From positions 71,529,474-71,593,473 of the forward strand of contig OU015528.1 in NCBI GenBank assembly GCA_907165065.1: 64,000 nt of DNA. Direction: 5' to 3'. Positions 36,911 to 47,480 of this stretch are shown in pieces (within the stretch, counting starts at the first letter, position 1; the number at the start of each line of letters is the position of its first letter). The translations under genes were made by a program, and so were the position numbers. The stretch comes from Caprimulgus europaeus (Eukaryota; Chordata; Aves; Caprimulgiformes; Caprimulgidae). The notes beneath the pieces were generated by a model, which saw nothing but the letters and a program-made list of their open reading frames with translations, did not search any database and was not told where the DNA came from.

Positions 36911-36941
36911 GAAAACAAAACAAAACAAAACAAAACAAAAA
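36911..36941. repeat. (AAAAC)n microsatellite
   Basis: Five or more consecutive AAAAC units ending in an A run. Confidence 0.9.
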
Positions 36942-38479
36942 GTGCTTTAAAAGATGTATTGGTTCAAACAGATGACCAAAATGCAGACTGTCACACATTG
37001 CTAATGGCCAAATTACTATGACATACAAGATGGCTGAAGTCATATATTACTTATGGTGACTTACAGAAGTGAAATAAGAAAAGATGATTATTAGCAAAGA
37101 TCGAAAGAGCTGAGAGATGCAAAATGGACAGCTTGTCCTATTGATGGAGCCTAATGAGTTTATAGTCGAAGAGGATAAAGATTATAATGAGAGGAGAACT
37201 CAGGGTACATAAAGCTATGCAGTAACAAGAAAGATGATGACTGCTATAACAACACAGGGGCTTACACTACATATTGTCCTTTTTCCACTTTGCAAAACAT
37301 CTGCTGACAAAGCAGTCTGGCCTGAAGAAAACAAGACTTTGCTCCTTTTCTAATGTGTTAGAGCTTAGAGTAGAAAGAATTGTGAACTGTACTCTTTTTA
37401 TCAGACACACAGTTTTCCTGTTTCAAAGTATAGAAATATAATTGAGTTACTGCAACTGAGTGAATTAAGATATCTCAGTTGAGCTGTAGTAACTGACTAT
37501 CTGAGCACTTAGCCCACTACAAATGCAATGTTGGACACTACCTTAAACCACTTTGATGGCAGGAGAGTGTACAAGTAGTTACCGCAGCAAGGTTAAAAGG
37601 TGCATCTGTAGGCTGCCTGTACACGCAATTCTCTTTCCATATTGTCAACATTGTCATATATTATAAAGTTATCAAGTCTTTCTTATTTTCTCAGCTGCGT
37701 TTCATTTTTCTCAAGTTACTTGTTGCTTGCATAAGGCTCTACTATGTTCTACTGCATAAAAGGAACAAGCAGAATTTAGCAACAGTATTTTAGGATAACC
37801 TATTTTAAAGGTTGAAGGAATGTTAAAAGCAAGCTCTAGGTATCCTATGTCACAGAAAAAAAAAAAATCTCATCTAGATATAACTGCTTATATATATGGT
37901 AACTGCAGAAGGGGAAGACAAGCAAAAAGATCATCTCTTAAGCTTGAAATGCCAAAAAATCCTTAATGAAAAACATGTTGGCCACATCAGGCTACATCAT
38001 ATGTAGATATCTTAATTGTATAGGAAGACTGAACTTATATTACCGATAAGTATCTGAACTGATTAGAAAAGCTGAACACCTTAGCTTTCTACTGAAAAAG
38101 GGAAATTACCCGTCTTGAGCTTTCTGTCTTTTAGAGGATGCTACTGAACTGTAATACTTCCATTTTCTCAGATGTAATCAACTTTCCCGACTCTTACATC
38201 TGCATGTAAAATACTTCATTCTCTCACTTTTTTACAAAGGACTTTCCAGAGGATATATTTAAGACACAAGTGACTGTAGGAGTGATTATGGAACTAACTG
38301 TCAAAATGAAGAGCAACAACCTCCTGGGAGCAGGGAATGTTTACGTAGAGTTTCCAAAGAAACCCAGCCATGAAGTAGCTGAATTACAAACACTGATATC
38401 TAACCTTTAATTTAGAACTGCTGTACTGAAGACTGAGGCATAGCAAACATAACATCAATTAAAAAAATAAATCTGGAGC

Positions 38480-39910
38480 ACATTTGCAGAGTTGCTGGCC
38501 TGTAAACCTGGTGTCCACGGTGGGCAAAATAGGAGAAACTATTATTAAGAATAGAATTATTGTACATGCGGATAGATGTACTTTACCTTTTGTAAAGGGA
38601 ACTACTGTCTTGAATATTTATTGGAGATCTTTGAAAGGGTCAGCAGGCATATGGATAAAGCTGATCTGATTGATATAATCTATTTGGATTTAGGTATTAA
38701 GCAGCCATGCATAAGAGATAAAAAGGCCATAACTTGGATAAATAATTGGTTACAAGACAGGCAACAGAGAGTGGGAATAAATACTCAGGTCTCCCAGTGA
38801 AGGGAGGTCAGCAGTAGAGTTCCACAGGGAAATGTGCAGGGGATTGTTCTGCTTAATATGGTTATCAGTGACCTGTATAATGGGGTGAGTAGTGATGTAA
38901 GAAAGTTGGATGATGATACTAAATTATTCAGAGTGATCTGTCTGCAAAAGAATGCAGGTTTGTATGAGATAAGTAAAAGAGCAAAAAAAACCCAAAAAAC
39001 AAAAGGCAGATTAAATTCTGCATAGCTAAATGCAAAATAGAAGAAAAGACAATTCCAGTTTCATATACAGATGATGTGCACTGAGATAACCATGGCTACT
39101 CAGCAGCAAGTTTTTTGTTGTGAAAGATATTTCCACTGAAATGTCAGCTGGTGCTCAGTAGTCATTACAAAGGAAATGTTAGGAATTATTAAGAAAGTAA
39201 TAGAGAGCAAAACAGAGATCACTGTTCCACTGTATAAAGTCACGGGTTCACCCATATCCTAGAGTATGCTATGCAGTCCTGAGACTCTCATCTCAAATGC
39301 ATGAGGTAAAACTAGAAAAAGTGCAGAGAAAGGTGGCAAGAATGGTGAAAGGTCTGTACCAGCTTTAATAGAGGGAACTCTTGTGAAAGCTAGGAGCCTT
39401 TGGTCTGAAAAAGAGATGACCTGTGAGAAGGATATTCTAGAAATTTAAAAGATGTGGAGTGATATGAAGAGAGTGAATGGAGATTAAATTATTCACTTTT
39501 GCAGTCACAGTCTCTTCCAGTTAAAGAAAAGAGAGAGTCAAATGAAACTCACAGAACCCACTTCTTTTTTCTTCAAGACAAGTGAGAGGTGATAGTTGCT
39601 TAAATGAAACAGGAGATGTGAGCAAGTTCTTGTTGAAGTATATTTTGCATTCTAAAAATTTCCATAGACTCAAGGTGAGACTGGACAAATTTATGCAGAA
39701 GAAATCTATCAAGATTTATCAAACACATAAACCCCTCATCTGGTTTAGTAAATCTCTGAAATGGAAATAGCTGGAGAATAGGAGGATGATAAGGAGAAAT
39801 ATAGATTGTTACTCTTCTGGTTTTTATTGTGCCCACCACACCTATGCCTGTTAGAATCAGGTTACTGGAGTATGCCTCATTTGGTCTGACCTAATATGGA
39901 TATTCTTACA
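38480..39910 (+). mobile_element. Ancient CR1/L3-like LINE, about 1.4 kb of ORF2 to 3' end
   Basis: A long decayed LINE on the plus strand. 'ttgctggcctgtaaacctgg' followed by 'tgtccacggtgggcaaaata' encodes the WPVNLVSTVGKI segment upstream of the RT core. 'ataatctatttggatttagg' gives IIYLDLG (the YLDFSKAFD block). 'tggataaataattggttaca' gives the WI.NWL block. A frame near 38834 reads VISDLYNG then KLDDDTKLF, which corresponds to the F.INDL...FADDTKL catalytic box with F-A replaced by L-D. The region to about 39450 matches the post-RT part ('gtgcagagaaaggtggcaag'). The 3' end is 'catttggtctgacctaatat' then 'ggatattctta', typical of the turtle/crocodilian-type CR1 and mammalian L3 tail. Many stops and frameshifts show great age. 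Confidence 0.85.
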
Positions 39911-40889
39911 TTGATATATTACCTTTCAACTAAGTTTCCTTATCAAGATAACAATTGTCACATTCCAAAGATGAATTTCAATACATATCAAAATGCAGAC
40001 AGGGTCATGGATGTAGGATCTGGGACCTAAGCTTGAATTAAAGAATAAACTAATATGATAACATGTATATATATCCAGTGTCATGCCTGTTGAAGCTGGG
40101 TCAACTGCATACAAAGATGTAGGACATCTTTGTGTTTCATCCCACACTTCTGTTCTGCTATTTATAACAGCTCGCTATGGGCTTAAAAAAGGACAAACAC
40201 GCAGTTGAAGAGTCCGCAGATGGAGGGAGGATGATTAGTGGAATGCAGCAAGAGTAAAACTATGAAGACACATATACAAAGAATTATCCATCTGCCTGTT
40301 TACCTTCTGGTAAACCCCCAGCACTTGTGACTGTACGTAGTCACTTATTATGAGCTGTGACGATGACAACTACATATGTGCTTTGGAGATCATGAATGTG
40401 AAACTTCATTGCAACTATGTTTTCCTGGTTTTTTCCATATTTAGATTTTTTTCTTAGCACTACAATCCATCAAATAAAAATAAAAGTCCCCAAATATGAA
40501 TGGCTTAAAATTTCTTAATGAATGTATGAACAACTGAAAACATAAAATGAATGTGATGATCTCATATTTTTTCTTGTTTTGTCTTTGTCAAATTTCCAAT
40601 GGTTGGTATGTACTTTTGGCAGACTAGCGTACATGGTACCTTTTATTCATGACCAGCTTAAACTAAGTGACATTATCTAACCTAAATGCATTCTGGAATA
40701 CATGCCTGATTCATACTACTGTTATCAATCTTTTATATTTATTGATCAGAGATTATTAATTTCTGATATTGTCCTAATGTCCTTCCTAGAAAGTGTTCAT
40801 ATGTCTATGCACCTTATTTATATAAGGTATCTTATGATAAAAGCTGCAATGTGACCTTAAATAAAAGAAATATTACAACATGAATTATT
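39911..40889. other. Unannotated AT-rich sequence
   Basis: No gene or repeat recognised. Confidence 0.5.
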
Positions 40890-40985
40890 AAAGACTCCAA
40901 GAATGGTCTTGAAGCTAAAGAAAAGGGCTTAAGACTTGGGTAGTAGAGGTTCTATTGCTGTCTCTGCTACTGATATTGCAGCTAT
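40890..40985 (+). mobile_element. Degraded tRNA-SINE/MIR-like head
   Basis: 'gggcttaagacttgggtagt' followed by 'agaggttctattgctgtctc' and 'tgctactgatattgcagcta' parallels the amniote SINE text 'gacttgggagacctgggttc', 'tattcccagctctgccactg' and 'acctgctgtgtgacc'. Order and spacing agree; identity is moderate. The A box part upstream is too decayed to place. Confidence 0.45.
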
Positions 40986-41769
40986 GAAATTTATTTTCTT
41001 TTTTCCATGTATGAACAATAACAATGATAAAATCTTCTAAAACAATGTAAGAAATTTTAATTACTTATTTTTTGTAAAGTGATTGGAAAATCTTCAGTCC
41101 TTCAATGGAAGGATGTATTTTTAACAATTTTTTTGATGAATGATATATATTTTCCTATCATAATTCATCCATGTATTTTCAAACAAAAGATTAAAACTAT
41201 GAAGGATAGCAGAGATTGTAATTTGCAGCTAAAATTTTGGAATGTCATCACTGTAATATTTTTGTGTATGGAGCTAGTTCCTGCTAATGAATTAATTGGG
41301 GACAAAGTGCACTACCCACACAGTGGGGTTATTTTAAGAATAATAAGTACTTAGAAAGAGTAAATGTTTTCATTCTATCTAGTGGTGAAAGGGGACACTT
41401 AAAAGCAACCAGGAGAAAGGGCTCTGTGAAAAAGAAAGTGCTACTGACTTATTGTTAAATGGTTTATGAGAGTTGTGTCTGAGTACTTACCTAAGACTGT
41501 CCATGAAGAAGGCTCAGAGATTGCCCATGGCTGGAAACAGTTATGCAGCTGATGCTTATAATAGCTAGAACACACCAGGATGATTGAAATGTTTTCAGTT
41601 CTAAATTATTTTTTAAAATAGCCAATGAATCAAACACTAACATAAAGAAAGAAGATTCCACTTAAGTTACTTGTAGAGCAAGGACTTAAATGGTCAAGAG
41701 TCTAAATATGTGAAATTTTATGACCTTCAGAATGGTAACATAAGTTTCCTGTGGTTTGGTTGATGTCTT

Positions 41770-41770
<1 letters not shown>

Positions 41771-41803
<33 letters not shown>

Positions 41804-41829
41804 TTTTTTTTTGTTTTGTTTTGTTTTTC
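41771..41829. repeat. Long poly(T) tract with TTTTG units
   Basis: A 32-base uninterrupted T run followed by T-runs separated by single G. The longest homopolymer in the window and a likely site of length error. On the minus strand it is a poly(A) followed by nothing recognisable as a retroposon. Confidence 0.9.
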
Positions 41830-42002
41830 CAGTAAGAGGAAAGTATTACCCAAGGAAGGATTAATGTTGGAGACACAGAAACAATATGAGAAGAAATCTC
41901 ATATCCTTTAAGATCTATAATATTCTCTACCTTGTGGTCATACATTTGTAATGTTCATGCTCTTACTGTAAAGACAAGAAAGAAAATTTGTAGAGCACAA
42001 CA

Positions 42003-42053
42003 CACATATATATCTATACATATATACAAATGCATACACACATATATATATTA
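42003..42053. repeat. TA/CA-rich microsatellite
   Basis: Irregular CACATATATAT and CATACACACATATATAT runs just left of the LTR at 42080. Confidence 0.8.
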
Positions 42054-42079
42054 TGTTTCTATTTTTTTATTCTCCCTGC

Positions 42080-43085
42080 TGTTACTGTGTGTTTGATTTG
42101 TGTGCGTGTGTGTGGGGGAGGCTCTTTTTTGATAGTGAGGGAAGGGGCCACCTTGTGAGAGTGAAAGCTCCCCTGGCTCCAAGGTGTATCCCCCTTCAGC
42201 CCAGGCTGAGCCAATTAGCAACAGAGAAACGCCTCTGGGAATCTATACTTGTGAGGGGAAGGACGGTTTTGAAAAGAAGAAGGTGGAGAGAACCTGGAGG
42301 AGAGGCCATTGACCTGAACAAAAGACAACCATGGGCCTAAACAAGGATGGAGTTTCATTGCCAGGGGGAAGGAGGAGAAAGGGGAGGACAGAGAACCTCA
42401 GACACCCAGTTCAACAGCATGGAGTAGGAGAAGGCAAAGGAGGTTCCTGCAGCTCATGGAGGATTGATGGTGGAGCAGATACCCATGTGTAGGTCATGGA
42501 GGACTCCATGTTGGAGGAGAAAAGCTGAGCCTGAGGGCAAGTGTGACTGAATTGAGACCCCAAGAGTCACTCAATGCCAGAGCAGGGGTGGTGAGGAGGT
42601 GCACTGGACTGGAGGCCCATCTGCAGCCTGTGGATGTCTCCGGGCTAGAGCTGGGATCTGTGCCCAAATTGGTCTGTGTCTCCATGGGAAGCTTGCTTTG
42701 GAACACCTTGTTCGTGGACTTTCATGCTGGGAAGAGCGACAGAGGTGAGCTGACTGAACCCCCATTCCCTGCTCCCTGTGCCGCTGGGGTGGGGGGAATG
42801 TAGAGAAATCAGAAGCAAAGTGATTTGAGCCTGGGAAGAAGGGAGAGGTGGGGGAAAGGTGTTGTAAGATGTGGTTTTTATGCCTCACTGAACTATTCAG
42901 ATGAATGGCAACAAATTAAATTATTTTTCTTCCCCATGTTGAGTCTGTTTTGCCCATGGCCGTAACTGGTGAGTAAGCCCTCCCAGTCCCCATCCTAATC
43001 CCTTTGTTGTGGTTCTCTTCCTATCTCATCGGGTGGGGGGAGTGAGTGCAGGACAGCATGGTCTTACTGTGGTTAAACCACCACA
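42080..43085 (+). mobile_element. Solo LTR of an avian endogenous retrovirus (family A, long variant)
   Basis: About 1 kb related to the LTRs at 11 and 58487. It opens TGTTACTGTGTGTTTG and contains 'gctcccctggctccaaggtg', 'gagccaattagcaacagaga', 'gaacctcagacacccag', a run of 'catggaggactccatg' units, 'ctgactgaacccccattccc' and 'gggaagaagggagaggtggg'. It closes with a U5-like part ending 'actgtggttaaaccaccaca'. TGCTG occurs at 43086-43090 right after the final CA and at 42077-42081 on the left, overlapping the first two LTR bases. This fits a 5-bp target duplication with loss of one TG. No retroviral genes adjoin it. The frames at 42494-42888 are LTR sequence, not genes. Confidence 0.85.
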
Positions 43086-45084
43086 TGCTGGAAAAAAAAA
43101 TCCATAAATATATTTATATATTTGTGTAAACATGTATATTTGTTTGCTAGTTAACATGGAAAAGGATAAAGTCTATTCAATAATAGCAACTAGAAAAAGG
43201 ATGGTTCAATGGCTCTTGATTTAATACTTCTGGACAACTCCCCACTGGAAATCCAGAATTAGAAATCACTGATATGTGCTTTGTTCATCTCCTTATCAAT
43301 GTGCTGAGCATGAAGATAGAATCTAATTTAATGAAACAAACTGCTCACCCTATGAGCTGATTACTTGATGTACACGCAGAGTACTTATTCTTATGTTAAC
43401 ATAAAGGACTGAATATGAAAACAATAAAAACACATCTGCTACTGAACCTTGTCTTTTTTAGTATGAATTTTTTATCTCCTTATGGATTTCTGTCTTGTAT
43501 TTGAAATTCCATAGCTACAGCACACATTTCCACTCAGCCCACAGCAGTAGATAAGAGTTCACTGCAATTTTCCCTAGTTCTATCATTACAATCCCAAAAG
43601 AATTATGTCCACTAAAAAATGAGATTTTTGTGGGTTAGTTTTTAAAAGAAGCAGAAAAAAGCATTCATTTTTTCTGATGTGATAAAAGCAATATAAGGCA
43701 GATTGTATTCTGGGACTGTATTCTTTAGACAATAAAATTTCTTAATTGAACAATAAAGATTAAGGCTATCTAATCAGATAGATTTCTTAGTTTCCCATAA
43801 AGAAGGAATCAAGTGGCCTTGTGAAAGAAAATGTCTTAAATATTGTTAAATAATCGATAATTTTTGATTAGCAAAAATTCTCTTCTAAGATGCAGTCTAC
43901 AAATAGTTGGGAGCTCTGAATGCAATGACAGCTGCATGGCAATAAATGCTTTGTGTACCTTCTCAGTTCTTAGGTCAGGATTCCGTAATTTGTCCTCATC
44001 AGTGATTCCCTTACATACTTTCCCCTCACATGAAAACAGCAGATAAATAAGAAATCTGAATAGCTTTTTATGTAATTCTGCTACATTTTTCGTGTCAGAG
44101 CCTTAAGTTATTTAAACTTCTGTAGGCATCCTCTGAAGGGCAATGACAAAGAAAAAGGAGTAATGAGATATCCATAATCAGCCTTCTGAAATGCTGTCAT
44201 CATTAGTCAGTCCTGCCTACTTTTTTCTCATTTCAAGTTAGTGTAGCATGGATGAAGTTCGATCTGTTCACCTAATGTGTAATACTTTCCCCCTATACTA
44301 ACTGGAGTATATTTTTATCTTCCAAAGGTCATCAATGTCATTTGAAAAAATGTGATTAATTTACCCTGCTAGAGGTCTGGCCTATGGATCATAAGGTACA
44401 CATATCTGTTTGCTGAAATTGCACACCACCAGGTTGATTCAACTCTTATTATATTTATTTGCAAATGGTGCAACTTATGTAATCCAATATTGAGCCTTTG
44501 GTGCTTGAGATGGAGACTTTCTATGATTGGATATTAAGCATGTGCGTGTGTGTGTGTGTGTCTGAACTTAAGTCTGGGCTACATATATTTTGAGAAAATC
44601 TGTGTTTTATACATGTAACAGCTACATATATAATATGCAGAGTCAAACAATAAGAAGACAATATACTTGCAGGTCTTCACTGTATAGAAAAGATAGTTCA
44701 GCTGGTTTAAAAGCAGATAGGAAAAAAAAAAGAAAAAGGTAAAGACTATTATAGCATGTGTGGGTAGATTGTTAACATCATATAAAAATCACTCTCCAAT
44801 TTGATATGTTTATGGTCATGCCCTTTAGATGATAACTTCTCACATGGCCTTGATGATGTTCTCAAAAGCACAACACTAATTAACAAAAGAAACAAACTCA
44901 AAATCCAAACCCACAATGAAATAAATTCTCCCTAGAATCTGTATATGAAAAAAAAAAGGGGGGGGGATGGAGGGAAGAGGTTCTATATCTTTCTTACGAT
45001 AAACCTCATCTTCATTAGTGAACCAAGAAATGCATGAACACTTTCTTCTCTCTGTTGCCTAGAAATAAAGAGCAGTGGTATAAA
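43086..45084. other. Unannotated AT-rich sequence
   Basis: No gene supported. A (GT)n run lies at 44541-44562 and an A10G9 junction at 44948-44966. Confidence 0.5.
44541..44562. repeat. (GT)n microsatellite
   Basis: About ten GT units with one C interruption. Confidence 0.9.
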
Positions 45085-45152
45085 GCTCTGGTGCCATTAC
45101 AGTCAATTTACAATAGTCTATTTACACCAGCTGAGGAACTGGCTCATAATGT
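45085..45152. mobile_element. Possible ancient amniote repeat fragment
   Basis: 'cagtcaatttacaatagtct' then 'atttacaccagctgaggaac' and 'tggctc' resembles a sequence repeated in turtle and crocodilian genomes that reads 'gatttacaccagctgaggat' then 'ctggccc'. The match covers only about 45 bases and comes from memory, so the call is tentative. Confidence 0.35.
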
Positions 45153-46739
45153 TGTTTAAATATAATGACAGCCCAGAAAATTTTCTGATGAATGACTCAC
45201 CCAGTTGCAGAACCAAAATTCATTCCTGACCCACTATGGCTACTGTGTTTATACTATAAAGAAGGTCATGATTGTTTTTGTGTTGAATATGGTACCCTGA
45301 GGATTTAATTAAATGGGATTTAAAATTATTAATACCAAAGCCAGACAGGTCATATTGAATAATCCAGTTTTATTTTACAGTAATTGGTAACACAAGTTAT
45401 TATTATATTATTTAGAACACCCTGATTCTCAGTGGAAGTCCTTGTGCATTTAATTAACCATGAGGACAAAATGATTTAAACAAACTGAAGCCATTAAGCC
45501 CACCTTATATATTCTTTTCAAATGGAAATTGACAATAAGATTTTTATTTAAATTCTTCGTATTTTGTAGTTTTTAAATGAAGAAACATGGTAAATAATGC
45601 TGGCTTAATTACTGTTTTAGTTATTGGTTTTAACTGCTAGTTTTAGGTGGATATTTCATATTTGGATTTTGATCTGAGGTTTTTGTAACTTCATTGTCAC
45701 GTTATGACTTTATGGGTAGCTTGACCTCCACTTTGCTAAAGTTTGCAGAACTTTAAGTTTCTATTCACAAGAAAAGCTGGCTATTGTTTTTGTGTCTTTG
45801 CTGAGGTCTACAGATTTTGATGTATTTATAAAAAAAAGATGAAAGACTAGTGATGGTAAATTTTAAAGGACAGGAGGAAATTCAATCTTTACTTAATTGA
45901 AAGACCAGAAGATCAGCTTATTAGTGTGTACCTCAGTGTGATGGTCAAGCATGATGAAGTACTTTTTGTAACTTCTGGTCCAAACCAGGTTTTTTTTGTT
46001 GCTTTTGCTTAGTTTTTTGAGATGTTGCTGAGTGCAGTTTTTTCAATACCACTCTGGGCAAAACAGGGTATTCAGACTGTAACATCAAGGCAGAGACTTG
46101 ACTGAGAGTACAGAATAGGTCAGTGACAAACCCATAGCAAGAGCTCACTTCTCCACCAGTCTGTGATCTTTATGGATATAGAGAACAGATAACAATGTTA
46201 ATAAGGAGTTTCTTTTCAGTCATTCTTTTTACTAACTGCATTCTGCTTCAGCCTATCTGGCTGAGAATAGTGATTTATCTGGGTTACCATCAATAACATG
46301 GTACAATGGAAGTGCTCTCTGACACATCATAATGCACAATATTAAACAGTGTTTACTCACATGTTCATTCACATTGCAGGTCTGGGCTATTGTGAAATAT
46401 AAGAGTAGTCAAACCTAAATTCATTAGGGACCATAAAAGACAGGTTGTGATTTGTACCGTTTGGTTAATTGTTCTATATGACTGAGAAATAGATGAGAAT
46501 TTACCAGAGTCCTTTGATATTCAGTGTTGCTGTGTCACAGTACATTGAGAATAATGAATAGGACATACACTTTGGAGCGGAGAACATTAGTTTTCTTAAC
46601 CACGGAACAGGGAAACCAGCTGGAAAGGAGAAAATTGCCAGGTAGATTGTCAACATAAAGGCAAGCATAACATGCTGATAATAACCAGGGGAAATAGAAG
46701 ATAATAACAAAGCATGATAACAATCCAGCTGAGGAGAAG
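45153..46739. other. Unannotated AT-rich sequence
   Basis: No gene or repeat recognised. Confidence 0.5.
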
Positions 46740-47480
46740 AGGGGGTTCTGGAAGATCAAGTGGTCCCAAGCTGTGCGCAGTTATTATGCAGATGGAGGGG
46801 CACCTCTGCTCGTGGTGAAAGGAGCTGGTTTATTTCTCATGTAGCAGAACGTGTTAACTCCAGGCTTGTACTAAATAAGATCAGGCCTTGCTTTCTTCCT
46901 ATTATCAGGAGTATGTGTTTCTTGTCAGATTTCCACACCGCTGCCTTGTTGTTGTGGATGTATCATTATTTATCCCACTTTGTCCTCCCTCCCCCTTTCC
47001 CTTGGCTGTGGGGCTCTGCAAGATGCAGGCAACTGTCATGTCAGGTATATGTGAACCCGTCAGAGGCACAATGAGGAAAGATGGAGTGATCACTTCTCAC
47101 TGCTGTGTTTATTCTGCTCTCTGTCTTCAGCAGGCCTGTTCACAGGGAGATGCTTTCCAGATCGTTTCCTGTCAAGGGCGTTGGGAGGAGCAGAGTGCGG
47201 GAGGCTGTGGTAGCCGTACTGCTGCCCAGTAGTGACAGAAACCTTGGATCATCTCCCTGCCTCCAGCAGCTCACCCTGGAGTACCTTTCCTCAGTAACAC
47301 ACCTACACCCTGCAGCCTGTCCCAGCTCCTAGTAGCCATCTGCCATCACCGGCAGGTGAGGAGTGAGGAAGAGGAGCCAAGGGCAGTGAGAAGAGGAAGG
47401 TCAGGGTGGGGGGATGGTAGGAAAAGGTCCCAGCAGTGGCAAAGTGAAGAGGGAGTGTTTCATTTTGCCCTCAAAATTAG
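46740..47480. other. GC-richer patch of unknown nature
   Basis: Base composition is visibly higher in G and C than the flanking 20 kb. It has a polypyrimidine-AG at about 47118-47131 ('ctctctgtcttcag') and a good donor-like 'cag|gtgagg' at about 47354. No frame stays open across the interval between them: frames end at 47232 and 47332. A coding exon is therefore not supported; a noncoding RNA exon, an unrecognised LTR or a regulatory element are all possible. Confidence 0.3.

Larger units (their letters stand above)
33613..38479. other. Unannotated AT-rich sequence; possible conserved noncoding patch
   Basis: No gene supported over 4.9 kb. Seen: T and A runs near 34405 and 34515, an AT-rich patch at 35780-36110 dense in TAATTA/ATTA words, A/C-rich runs at 36298-36363 and 36911-36941, and hairpin-capable inverted repeats at 36433-36460 and 37444-37494. 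A 65-codon frame at 34612-34809 was not recognised. Confidence 0.5.
40986..42079. other. Unannotated AT-rich sequence with a long T tract
   Basis: No gene recognised. Contains the T tract at 41771-41829 and a TA/CA-rich run at about 42003-42053 that abuts the LTR. Confidence 0.5.

Noticed and set aside
42494-42888. Frames of 70-105 codons
   Set aside because: Inside the family A LTR, not a gene.
46888-47332. Coding exon candidate with Cys-rich frame
   Set aside because: The frame closes at 47232, before the only good donor at 47354, and the alternative frame closes at 47332. Kept only as a noncoding finding.
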